Origin: Mesostigma viride
Lineage: Eukaryota > Streptophyta > Mesostigmatophyceae > Mesostigmatales > Mesostigmataceae
NCBI GenBank assembly: GCA_009746045.1
Contig: RPFO01000041.1
Span: 4,864,420-4,928,419, forward strand
Length of the DNA stretch: 64,000 nucleotides
Reading direction: 5' to 3'
Shown: positions 10,743 through 22,700 of the stretch, one piece after another
How positions within the stretch are numbered: the first letter of the stretch is position 1
How the letters are laid out: each line of letters opens with the position of its first letter
Made by a program: the position numbers and the translations under genes
Notes under the pieces: generated by a model
Told to the model about the DNA's origin: nothing
The model's database searches: none
The model's input: the letters and a program-made list of their open reading frames with translations, nothing else

Positions 10743-12149
10743 TTTCAGGGCGTCTGCAATGTCCTCCGCACAGCGCCCTGTTGAAGAAGGCAGAACCCCC
10801 CTACTAGTGCCCCAATAGAACTCGTGAGCGATCCACCTCTACCACGGAAGTCGGCTGGTCATGGCCGCTTCGACACTACTCAAATGTGCGCTGGGTAGGC
10901 GACTTGGCTGCCAACAATCCTCATGTCGCACAGAAAATGTTACGGGGAAGCGGCAGAAGGAAAGGCCAAGGTGGCTCGCTGCAGGCGCCCGGAGCATTGG
11001 CACTGCAACCCCGCTTTAGCATGCCGCGCCGCATACGGGACTGCGCCGCGCCGAGCTCCATGCCAATCGAATCTCAACTAGTAGAATTGTACTTAATTAA
11101 TTTACTAAGATAGTACTGGCTATATTTGGAATAAACGTACACCTATTTACCTGGAAAATTTACTAAGATAGTACGAAATTGTTAATTTTTGGACGTCAGA
11201 GCTACCGGTTCAGTTCAGTTCAGTTCAGTTCAGTTCACACTTTAAAGCTGCACAAGATCGCAGCACAAGACCTGCCCCGGGCTATTTTCCGGGGAAATGG
11301 GTATTTTTATTAACCAATAGGAATATCGTTAGGTGAAGGGGACCTGCCCCTGGCTATTCCATCTCTGTTCATGCTCTGCTGCCCATGTTGCAACAACACA
11401 CCTACCTACCTATAGGTAATTAGCAACTCAGAGTTCAAATGGACCAATGCAAGTCGTAGAAGCGTACATACTTGCTGGGACGCGGTCTCAAGGGGCCACG
11501 CAGCCCCCCTGCACTGCCGCACTCTTCTACAGTGTGGGCGGTTCCGCTTACGGCACTGTAGATGCACTCTTCTACAGTAGATCGCACTCTTCTACAGTAG
11601 ATCGCACTCTTCTACAGTATATTTACACCGACATCAGTTGAGATACTTCAATCCGGAATCTCGGTAGTACGAAGCCACGAGAAATTAGATACCTGGGCGA
11701 CCTGGCAGTCAGGGAACGTTTCCCTCAATACTTTGTCGGCAAATCTGGCAGTTAACCCCGTATTTTGCTATGGCTACCAGAGCCAGTGTGGCAACTGGCA
11801 AGACAGTGCAGTTTGTGCGTTCTAATTGCGTCATTGCGTGTCATCCTCTTGCATACATATCAGCCCAAGAATGCTCATGGAAGCATTGATGAGTCGAGGC
11901 GCGGTTCCTAACAAAGTGCGGGAAGCTTGGGCCACGGGGATATAATTGGGCCCGAAGCAACTTCTTTTTGCGATGATGAGGCGCAACAAATTATTGGGCG
12001 CGCCACCGTACCGTTGTGCTAGGGAAGCTGTGTGTCAGAACTGCAGCAGCCAAATTATGGGTATGCAGGTCTTTTGTTGCGACGTCCCTACGAAATGGAG
12101 TCCTACTAGTAATCCCATCGCCCCTACAGATGACAGGGAATCGACTTAA
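10743..12149. promoter_or_regulatory. Intergenic region between divergent genes; probable shared promoter
   Basis: NOP56 runs left from 10742 and the WW/IQ gene runs right, so this 1.4 kb should contain both 5'UTRs and promoters. Seen: a repeated TTTACTAAGATAGTAC (about 11099-11180), five tandem CAGTT units (11211-11236), two copies of GACCTGCCCC-GGCTATT about 75 bp apart (11269 and 11341), and four copies of CACTCTTCTACAGT (11520-11618). No TATA box or initiator can be called confidently. Confidence 0.45.
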
Positions 12150-12360
12150 TTGGCATGGCGTTTTGGGCAGTGGATAGGTAACACAGAGAAGGCTGGTTAC
12201 TGGTACCAAGAGCCGGATATGTCGCCCGCTGTGGGGCCTCCCGCCGACGGCGACGAATGGAATCCAGCGGAGAAGCCTCCGGTAGAGCTCACCTGGACCC
12301 GATATGTCCAAGGGGAAGGCATCAATTCGCCGACGGCACGGCTACCATCCGACGTGGCGG
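12150..12360 (+). CDS. Candidate 5' exon of the WW/IQ gene (uncertain)
   Basis: An open frame rich in Trp, Pro and Glu (for example EWNPAEKPPVELTWTRYVQG) that ends at a donor-like GCG then GTACAT at 12361. An acceptor-like TTTTGGGCAG ends at 12170; alternatively translation could start at the in-frame ATG at about 12219. A TAA lies directly upstream in frame. Composition resembles the gene's real exons, but no family motif supports it. The phase at the putative donor (0 from the ATG) would fit exon 13671. Confidence 0.3.
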
Positions 12361-13670
12361 TACATGTCGTTGCTTCTTTGACACCGTAGCCTGGGCGTGC
12401 TGGCACTAACGCCTGATGTGTTGTAGTTACGTTGCCATCGTTGCGATCATTCGCGCGTCAGGCGGCCTTATAGCCCATGTAATTTCTGTGCGGCAGATGT
12501 GAATGTCCATCTATGGTTGTTGCTGACGGATGCCGGCGTCTTGCTGAGATGGTATTGGAACGCGCCGTGCAACTGGCACGTCCTATCTGCCTCGTGATGC
12601 ACGCCCTCGAGGTCCTGTGTGTAGGCACATGACACGATTCAGGCACTGCTTGCTATAATTAGTCTAGGTGCCCATATTTTTTTGCTCCTTGTTAGTGACA
12701 TCCTTCAGCTCTGCCCCACCCCTTTCTTCAAAGGACATGTTTGCCTTCCCCAGGCCCGGTAGCATACACATGTCAGCTCTGGACAAAAACTGAACGTAAA
12801 CTACACATACGACTGATTCCAGGCGGCGGGGTGGGGGTTGGGGTGGGAGGATGGTCCTGGTAGGGAGTACTCCCTCTCTTGATTGCTTCAGCTGCTATGG
12901 ATTGTGTGAGAAAAATCTCCCTCCCTCCCTCCCTCCCTCCCTCCCTCCCTCCCTCCCTCCCTTCCTCCCTCCTCCCTCCCTCCCTCCCTCCCTCCCTCCC
13001 TCCCTCCCTCCTCCTCCCTCCCTCCCTCCCTCCCTCCCTCCCTCCCTCCCTCCCTCCCTCCCTCCCTCCCTCCCTCCTCCCTCCCTCCCTCCCTCCCTCC
13101 CTCCCTCCTCCCTCCCTCCCTCCCTCCCTCCCTCCCTCCCTCCCTCCCTCCCTCCCTCCCTCCCTCCCTCCCTCCCTCCCTCCGTCCGCTCAGCTAGCCA
13201 TGCATCCACCCAATCACCCCATAGCGTGTGTTCCCAGTTCATGGGTCCGCTGCTCAAACACCCCCATTCAGACACTCTTGTACGTACAGCCCTAATGAAA
13301 GGCACCCATGAATTAAATGCTTGTACCAAGTACATGACCCCATCCCGGCTACCCAATCCACACATCCCTCTTTGTAGGCCTTCAGAAATGATTGGTTGCT
13401 TCTACCATTCATGTAACCTCAATTCTGTGCCCCCTATTATGCACACCACATTAGTTCTACTATATCTTTCACGTACCCCCACTCTTGCAACCATATTGAC
13501 ACACCCCTATTCGCAAGCCCCTTCTGGGTCAAAATGATTTCATCTACCATCCATCGACTCCCACTCCTGCGACCACGCCTCGGCTCCTGCTTTCCTCAAC
13601 CCCCATCCCTGCCCCTCCCCGTCCCTGCCCCTCCCCGTCCCTGCCCATCCCTGTCCCTGCCCCTCCACAG
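12361..13670. other. Probable 5' intron of the WW/IQ gene with a (CCCT)n tract
   Basis: 12918-13183 is a (CCCT)n run broken by CCT slips. It creates false poly-Pro/Ser/Leu frames on the plus strand and a Gly/Arg/Glu frame on the minus strand. 13600-13668 repeats CCCTGCCC and forms the pyrimidine tract before exon 1. A short plus-strand open stretch at about 12511-12620 (MVVADGCRRLAEMVLERA) is unassigned. Confidence 0.6.
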
Positions 13671-13764
13671 ATCAAGGCCAGGTGCAAACAGCTGGGCATC
13701 AACTACAGCCCCCAGGGGGCCCACCTGTGGATCGCAGAGGAGCTCAGCCGCGCGCCCCTGCCAG
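13671..13764 (+). CDS. WW/IQ gene exon 1: lead-in of first WW module
   Basis: Acceptor CCCTCCACAG, donor GTGATT, phases 0 to 1. It encodes CKQLGINYSPQGAHLWIAEE and ends in APLP, the linker that precedes a WW domain. Downstream echoes of its end and donor lie at about 13832 and 13938. Confidence 0.85.
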
Positions 13765-16700
13765 GTGATTCTTGGACCCCCTGGCCACGCACGAAACCCT
13801 GGTTGATGGTCATGGCACGGGTTGAACTTTGAACTGTGCGCCGCTGCCGGGTAATTCTGCCACGCCTATATACCTTTCTGACACCCTGTAGGTATACTAT
13901 CCCACCACCTGGCGGTTGCCTTGCGTCAATATCCTACTCCTGCCAGGTTATTCTGCCCCCCTTGCCCACTTTTGAACTTTCCATGTGATGTGATGTGATT
14001 TTTACTTCATGCTGTCACGCCACATCGCGGCGGATTCTTGGAGCGATCATTTCGATGCTGAACCCCCATGACCCATTTACTTGACAACTGTAATGCTGCC
14101 ACGCCATACCGCCGCAGACTCGTGGAGCGAGTATTTCGATGACGCCGGTTCCGGCCGCGTGTTTTACTACGACCATGAGCGAGGGGAGTCGCAGTGGGCG
14201 CACCCGCTGTTCGGCATGTTCAAGGCCATGTACCAGCGGGTACGTCTGTGCTCACTCGTGCATGTTCACTGTCTCTATAGTGACCACCCGCTGTTCGGCA
14301 TGTTCGAGGCCATGTACCAGCAGGTACGTGTGCTGAGTAGATAGTATGGCTTTGTTTGATTATATTCGTGTGGGTGCGCTGTCACTTATATCCGCATGCC
14401 CAAGGCTGTGCCAGGAAGTGTGTACCCATGCTAGGGCCAGGGTCTCTATATTGACCATTGTTATAGTGACCAGTTTATAGTGACCAGCGGCTGTAGTGAT
14501 AAATCAGCAGTCTCACCCTCAACAGTGCAGCACATCCAAGGCCATATGCCAGGGAGTGCATGTGCTAAATGGTGCGGTAGGTATATAGTGCACAACTTCA
14601 ATATAGGGCGCCATTCAGTGCCCTATATACCTGTGACTTGTCCCTTTGATGACAAGCAGCTTTGTTACAAGCATGTCTTAAGACATCATGCCAGGAGGGT
14701 AGATTTGAATTGTTGTTTGTTTTGCAGGCATGTGGCACGACCACCAAAATGTATTCTTTGTTTCTTCTCAATCGACGGAAAAAGGCTTCCCTTTCCCCTG
14801 TCCCCTTCTTGATTCTGCAGATCCTGGATGCGCCCTACCTGCACGAATACGTTTGCTCGGCCGTCTTAGGCTATTTCCCCTGTATTCCTCAGAATGCAGC
14901 CTTTCTTCCTCTCCTGAATCGACGGAAATGGTTTGCCCTTTCCGCTTTGTGCCCCTGCAGATCCTGGATGCGCCCCACCTGCACGCGTACTTCCGCCGGC
15001 TCTACACCCGTATCCGCGAACTGTGTGTCAAGGACCGGCGGCAGTGGGAGACGCTGCAGGTGGGTGCTGCGCACTCATGGGGCAATCAGGGTAGGGTCCT
15101 ATTTGGCCATAATTGGGCTGTAGCTTCCTTCAGAACTATTCAAGGACTGGCGGCAGTGGGAGATGCTGCGGATAATTTCATATTTCGTAGTTAATACTCA
15201 TGATTTCATGATCTAAGTACTACTAGAAAATCGAGCCAGCAACTGAACCGTGGTGCACATCAATCAACTCGCTAACTCATCAATCTCTTGTTTCCAGCTT
15301 TTATTACTTATTCTATCCCACTCCTGGTCCCTGCTTGTTCTGGCCACGCTGCCTCCACACCCCTGGCCCCCCCCAGATCTTGGTAACGGGAAGCGGCCAG
15401 GACGCCACCCCTGCCGAGGTGGAGGACATGTGCTCCTGGTTGGGCATTGACTTCGAGGCGGAGCCGCAGTTGGTGTGGATCGCCAAGCACGCCGCTGAGG
15501 TATAGTGACCGTGTAGAGTTACCACTACAGGTTATAGTGACCAGAGGTATATGGATTGCCAGCATGCCACCTAGGTATAGAGTCACCTGCCCATTAGAGT
15601 GAACCGAGGTTTTGCCAAGTATGACATGCCCTACAGCTGCATTCCCTACTCTACCATCGTGGCAATGATTGACGGATGGGCCGCTAGGCCTCTTGGTGTG
15701 GGTCGCTAAGCATGGCACGAACATATCGTCATGTAGGCGGAGCCACCAAGATTGTGGACGGCCTCTGGATCGCTAAGCGTGGCACATAGATGCAGCATAG
15801 ATAGGGGTCGCATGACCATTTTGAAAAGTATTCTTAGGATAATATTAATAATAGTCTTAGTTTATTCTCCTACATTCCTGACCCGACTCATCGGTCACTT
15901 CCTCGCTCTTCTCTCCGACGGTGCATCCTCTGTTCCCCCCCCGCCCTCCCGCCCCACCGCCCCACCGCCTTCTCCCCTCCTCCCAAACGTTCTTCTGCAG
16001 ATCGCCCTGCCTCCTGGCTGGGAGGAAGACCGGGACGAGAACGGCGAGCCCTTGTTCCACAACCTGCGCGACGGCTCGACAAGTGTCAAGCACCCAATGG
16101 ATGACTACTTCCTCGCGCTGGTACGGCAGGACTGTGTTCCGTGTGCAATATCCTACTGTACTGTGTGCCATGTGCATGCTGGTCGTGTCATGGGCACGCT
16201 GCTCGTGTCATGGGCACGCTGCTCGTGTCATGGGCACGCTGCTCGTGTCGTGGGCACGCTGCTCGTGTCATGGGCACGCTGCTCGTGTCATGTGCACGCT
16301 GCTCGTGCCATGTGCGTGCTGGTCGTGTCATGGGCACCGCGCACGCTGCTCGTGTCATGGGCACGCTGCTCGTGTCATGGGCACGCTGCTCGTGTCATGT
16401 GCACGCTGCTCGTGTCATGTGCACGCTGCTCGTGTCGTGGGCACGCTGCTCGTGTCATGTGCACGCTGCTCGTGTCATGGGCACCGCGCACGCTGCTCGT
16501 GTCATGGGCACGCTGCTCGTGTCATGGGCACGCTGCTCGTGTCATGGGCACGCTGCTCGTGTCATGTGCACGCTGCTCGTGTCATGGGCACGCTGCTCGT
16601 GTCATGGGCACCGCGCACGCTGCTCGTGTCATGGGCACGCTGCTCGTGTCATGGGCACGCTGCTCGTGTCATGGGCACGCTGCTCGTGTCATGGGCACGC

Positions 16701-19700
16701 TGCTCGTGTCGTGGGCACGCTGCTCGTGTCATGGGCACCGCGCACGCTGCTCGTGTCATGGGCACGCTGCTCGTGTCATGGGCACGCTGCTCGTGTCATG
16801 GGCATGCTGCTCGTGTCATGGGCACGCTGCTCGTGTCATGGGCACGCTGCTCGTGTCATGGGCACGCTGCTCGTGTCGTGGGCACGCTGCTCGTGTCATG
16901 GGCACCGCGCACGCTGCTCGTGTCATGGGCACGCTGCTCGTGTCATGGGCACGCTGCTCGTGTCATGTGCACGCTGCTCGTGTCATGGGCACGCTGCTCG
17001 TGTCGTGGGCACGCTGCTCGTGTCATGGGCACCGCGCACGCTGCTCGTGTCATGGGCACGCTGCTCGTGTCATGGGCACGCTGCTGGTGTCATGTGCACG
17101 CTGCTCGTGCCATGGGCACGCTGCTCGTGTCATGGGCACGCTGCTCGTGTCATGGGCACCGCGCACGCTGCTCGTGTCATGGGCACGCTGCTCGTGTCGT
17201 GGGCACGCTGCTGGTGTCATGTGCACGCTGCTCGTGCCATGTGCACGCTGCTCGTGTCATGGGCACGCTGCTCGTGTCATGGGCACGCTGCTCGTGTCAT
17301 GGGCACCGCGCACGCTGCTCGTGTCATGGGCACGCTGCTCGTGTCATGGGCACGCTGCTCGTGTCATGGGCACGCTGCTCGTGTCATGGGCACGCTGCTC
17401 GTGTCATGTGCACGCTGCTCGTGTCATGGGCACCGCGCACGCTGCTCGTGTCATGGGCACGCTGCTCGTGTCATGGGCACGCTGCTCGTGTCATGGGCAC
17501 GCTGCTCGTGTCATGGGCACCGCGCACGCTGCTCGTGTCATGGGCACGCTGCTCGTGTCATGGGCACGCTGCTGGTGTCATGTGCACGCTGCTCGTGCCA
17601 TGGGCACGCTGCTCGTGTCATGGGCACGCTGCTCGTGTCATGGGCACGCTGCTCGTGTCGTGGGCACGCTGCTCGTGTCATGGGCACCGCGCACGCTGCT
17701 CGTGTCATGGGCACCGCGCACGCTGCTCGTGTCATGGGCACGCTGCTCGTGTCATGGGCACGCTGCTCGTGTCATGGGCACCGAGCACGCTGCTCGTGTC
17801 ATGGGCATGCTGCTCGTGTCATGGGCACCGCGCACGCTGCTCGTGTCGTGGGCACGCTGCTCGTGTCATGGGCACGCTGCTCGTGTCATGGGCACGCTGC
17901 TCGTGTCGTGGGCACGCTGCTCGTGTCATGGGCACCGCGCACGCTGCTCGTGTCATGGGCACGCTGCTCGTGTCATGGGCACGCTGCTCGTGTCATGTGC
18001 ACGCTGCTCGTGTCGTGGGCACCGCGCCCGCTGCTCGTGTCATGGGCACGCTGCTCGTGTCATGGGCACGCTGCTCGTGTCATGGGCACCGAGCACGCTG
18101 CTCGTGTCATGGGCATGCTGCTCGTGTCATGGGCACCGCGCACGCTGCTCGTGTCGTGGGCACGCTGCTCGTGTCATGGGCACGCTGCTCGTGTCATGGG
18201 CACGCTGCTCGTGTCGTGGGCACGCTGCTCGTGTCATGGGCACCGCGCACGCTGCTCGTGTCATGGGCACGCTGCTCGTGTCGTGGGCACCGCGCACGCT
18301 GCTCGTGTCATGGGCACGCTGCTCGTGTCATGTGCACGCTGCTCGTGTCATGGGCACGCTGCTCGTGTCATGGGCACCGCGCACGCTGCTCGTGTCATCG
18401 GCACGCTGCTCGTGTCGTGGGCACGCTGCTCGTGTCATGGGCACCGCGCACGCTGCTCGTGTCATGGGCACGCTGCTCGTGTCATGGGCACCGCGCACGC
18501 TGCTCGTGTCATGGGCACGCTGCTCGTGTCATGTGCACGCTGCTCGTGTCATGGGCACGCTGCTCGTGTCATGGGCACCGCGCACGCTGCTCGTGTCATG
18601 GGCACGCTGCTCGTGTCGTGGGCACGCTGCTCGTGTCATGGGCACCGCGCACGCTGCTCGTGTCATGGGCACGCTGCTCGTGTCGTGGGCACGCTGCTCG
18701 TGTCATGGGCACGCTGCTCGTGTCGTGGGCACGCTGCTCGTGTCATGGGCACCGCGCACGCTGCTCGTGTCATGGGCACGCTGCTCGTGTCGTGGGCACG
18801 CTGCTCGTGTCATGGGCACCGCGCACGCTGCTCGTGTCGTGGGCACGCTGCTCGTGTCATGGGCACGCTGCTCGTGTCATGGGCACGCTGCTCGTGCCAT
18901 GGGCACCGCGCATGCTGCTCGTGTCATGGGCACGCTGCTCGTGTCATGGGCACGCTGCTCGTGTCATGTGCACGCTGCTCGTGTCGTGGGCACGCTGCTC
19001 GTGTCATGGGCACGCTGCTCGTGTCGTGGGCACGCTGCTCGTGTCATGGGCACGCTGCTCGTGTCATGGGCGTGCTGGTCGTGGCATGGGCACCGCGCAC
19101 TCTGCTCGTGCCATGGGCACGCTGCTCGTGTCATGGGCACGCTGCTCGTGTCATGGGCACGCTGCTCGTGCCATGGGCACCGCGCATGCTGCTCGTGTCA
19201 TGGGCACGCTGCTCGTGTCATGGGCACGCTGCTCGTGTCATGTGCACGCTGCTCGTGTCGTGGGCACGCTGCTCGTGTCATGGGCACGCTGCTCGTGTCA
19301 TGGGCACGCTGCTCGTGTCATGGGCACCGCGCACGCTGCTCGTGTCATGGGCACGCTGCTCGTGTCATGGGCACGCTGCTCGTGTCATGGGCACGCTGCT
19401 CGTGTCATGGGCACCGCGCATGCTGCTCGTGTCATGGGCACGCTGCTCGTGTCATGGGCACGCTGCTCGTGCCATGGGCACCGCGCATGCTGCTCGTGTC
19501 ATGGGCACGCTGCTCGTGTCATGGGCACGCTGCTCCTGTCGTGGGCACGCTGCTCGTGTCGTGGGCACGCTGCTCGTGTCATGGGCACGCTGCTCGTGTC
19601 ATGTGCACGCTGCTCGTGTCATGGGCACCGCGCACGCTGCTCGTGTCATGGGCACGCTGCTCGTGTCATGGGCACGCTGCTCGTGTCATGGGCACCGCGC

Positions 19701-22700
19701 ATGCTGCTCGTGTCATGGGCACCGCGCATGCTGCTCGTGTCATGGGCACGCTGCTCGTGTCGTGGGCACCGCGCACGCTGCTCGTGTCATGGGCACGCTG
19801 CTCGTGTCGTGGGCACCGCGCACGCTGCTCGTGTCATGGGCACGCTGCTCGTGTCATGGGCACGCTGCTCGTGTCATGGGCACCGCGCACGCTGCTCGTG
19901 TCATGGGCACGCTGCTCGTGTCATGGGCACGCTGCTCGTGTCATGTGCACGCTGCTCGTGTCGTGGGCACGCTGCTCGTGTCATGGGCACGCTGCTCGTG
20001 TCATGGGCACGCTGCTCGTGTCATGGGCACCGCGCACGCTGCTCGTGTCATGGGCACGCTGCTCGTGTCGTGGGCACGCTGCTCGTGTCGTGGGCACGCT
20101 GCTCGTGTCGTGGGCACGCTGCTCGTCTCATGGGCACGCTGCTCGTGTCATGCGCACGCTGCTCGTGTCATGGGCACGCTGCTCGTGTCATGGGCACGCT
20201 GCTCGTGTCATGGGCACGCTGCTCGTGTCATGGGCACGCTGCTCGTGTCGTGGGCACGCTGCTCGTGTCATGGGCACGCTGCTGGTGTCATGTGCACGCT
20301 GCTCGTGCCATGTGCACGCTGCTCGTGTCATGGGCACCGCGCACGCTGCTCGTGTCATGGGCACGCTGCTCGTGTCATGGGCACGCTGCTCGTGTCATGG
20401 GCACGCTGCTGGTGTCATGTGCACGCTGCTCGTGTCATGGGCACGCTGCTCGTGTCATGGGCACGCTGCTCGTGTCGTGGGCACGCTGCTCGTGTCATGT
20501 GCGTGCTGGTCGTGTCATGGGCACTGCGCACGCTGCTCGTGTCGTGGGCACGCTGCTCGTGTCATGGGCACCGCGCACGCTGCTCGTGTCGTGGGCACGC
20601 TGCTCGTGTCATGGGCACGCTGCTCGTGTCATGGGCACGCTGCTGGTGTCATGGGCACGCTGCTCGTGTCATGGGCACGCTGCTCGTGTCATGGGCACGC
20701 TGCTCGTGTCATGGGCACGCTGCTCGTGTCATGGGCACGCTGCTCGTGTCATGGGCATGCTGCTCGTGTCATGGGCGCCGCGCACGCTGCTCGTGTCATG
20801 GGCACGCTGCTCGTGTCGTGGGCACGCTGCTCGTGTCATGGGCACGCTGCTCGTGTCATGTGCACGCTGCTCGTGCCATGTGCGTGCTGGTCGTGGCATG
20901 GGCACCGCGCACGCTGCTCGTGTCATGGGCACGCTGCTCGTGTCATGGGCACGCTGCTCGTGTCATGGGCATGCTGCTCGTGTCATGGGCGCCGCGCACG
21001 CTGCTCGTGTCATGGGCACGCTGCTCGTGTCGTGGGCACGCTGCTCGTGTCATGGGCACGCTGCTCGTGTCATGTGCACGCTGCTCGTGTCATGGGCACC
21101 GCGCACGCTGCTCGTGTCATGGGCACCGCGCACGCTGCTCGTGTCATGGGCACGCTGCTCGTGTCATGGGCACGCTGCTCGTGCCATGGGCACGCTGCTC
21201 GTGTCATGTGCACGCTGCTCGTGTCATGGGCACGCTGCTCGTGCCATGTGCACGCTGCTCGTGTCATGTGCACGCTGCTCGTGTCGTGGGCACGCTGCTC
21301 GTGTTGTGGGCACGCTGCTCGTGTCATGGGCACCGCGCACGCTGCTCGTGTCATGGGCACGCTGCTCGTGTCGTGGGCACGCTGCTCGTGTCATGTGCAC
21401 GCTGCTCGTGTCATGGGCACGCTGCTCGTGTCATGGGCGTGCTGGTCGTGTCATGGGCACCGCGCACGCTGCTCGTGTCGTGGGCACCGCGCACGCTGCT
21501 CGTGTCGTGGGCATGCTGCTCGTGTCATGGGCACGCTGCTCGTGTCATGGGCACCGCGCTCGCTGCTCGTGTCATGGGCACGCTGCTCGTGTCATGGGCA
21601 CGCTGCTCGTGTCATGGGCATTCTGCTCGTGTCATGGGCACGCTGCTCGTGTCGTGGGCACGCTGCTCGTGTCATGTGCACGCTGCTCGTGTCATGGGCA
21701 CGCTGCTCGTGTCATGGGCATGCTGCTCGTGTCATGTGCACGCTGCTCGTGTCATGTGCACGCTGCTCGTGTCGTGGGCACGCGGCTCGTGTCGTGGGCA
21801 CGCTGCTCGTGTCATGGGCACGCTGCTCGTGTCATGTGCACGCTGCTCGTGTCGTGGGCACGCTGCTCGTGTCGTGGGCACGCTGCTCGTGTCGTGGGCA
21901 CGCTGCTCGTGTCATGGGCACGCTGCTCGTGTCATGGGCACGCTGCTCGTGTCATGGGCACGCTGCTCGTGTCATGGGCACGCTGCTCGTGTCATGGGCA
22001 CCGCGCACGCTGCTCGTGTCATGGGCACGCTGCTCGTGCCATGGGCACGCTGCTCGTGCCATGGGCACCGCGCACGCTGCTCGTGTCATGTGCACGCTGC
22101 TCGTGTCGTGGGCATGCTGCTCGTGTCATGTGCACGCTGCTCGTGTCATGTGCACACTGCTCGTGTCATGGGCACCGCGCACGCTGCTCGTGTCATGGGC
22201 ACGCTGCTCGTGTCATGGGCACGCTGCTCGTGCCATGGGCACGCTGCTCGTGCCATGGGCACGCTGCTCGTGTCATGTGCACACTGCTCGTGTCATGGGC
22301 ACCGCGCACGCTGCTCGTGTCATGGGCACGCTGCTCGTGTCATGGGCATGCTGCTCGTGTCATGTGCACGCTGCTCGTGTCATGTGCACGCTGCTCGTGT
22401 CGTGGGCACGCTGCTCGTGTCGTGGGCACGCTGCTCGTGTCATGGGCACGCTGCTCGTGTCATGTGCACGCTGCTCGTGTCGTGGGCACGCTGCTCGTGT
22501 CATGGGCACCGCGCACGCTGCTCGTGTCGTGGGCACCGCGCACGCTGCTCGTGTCATGGGCACGCTGCTCGTGTCGTGGGCACGCTGCTCGTGTCATGTG
22601 CACACTGCTCGTGTCATGGGCACTGCGCACGCTGCTCGTGTCATGGGCACGCTGCTCGTGTCATGGGCACGCTGCTCGTGTCATGGGCACGCTGCTCGTG

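Noticed and set aside
12851-13365. Pro/Ser-rich plus-strand and Gly/Arg/Glu-rich minus-strand frames
   Set aside because: Pure translation of a (CCCT)n tract.
14821-14870. 14821 as the real start of exon 3
   Set aside because: It has a good acceptor, but reading on meets no suitable donor and lacks the rest of the exon. The copy at 14961 is complete and in phase, so this is an echo.
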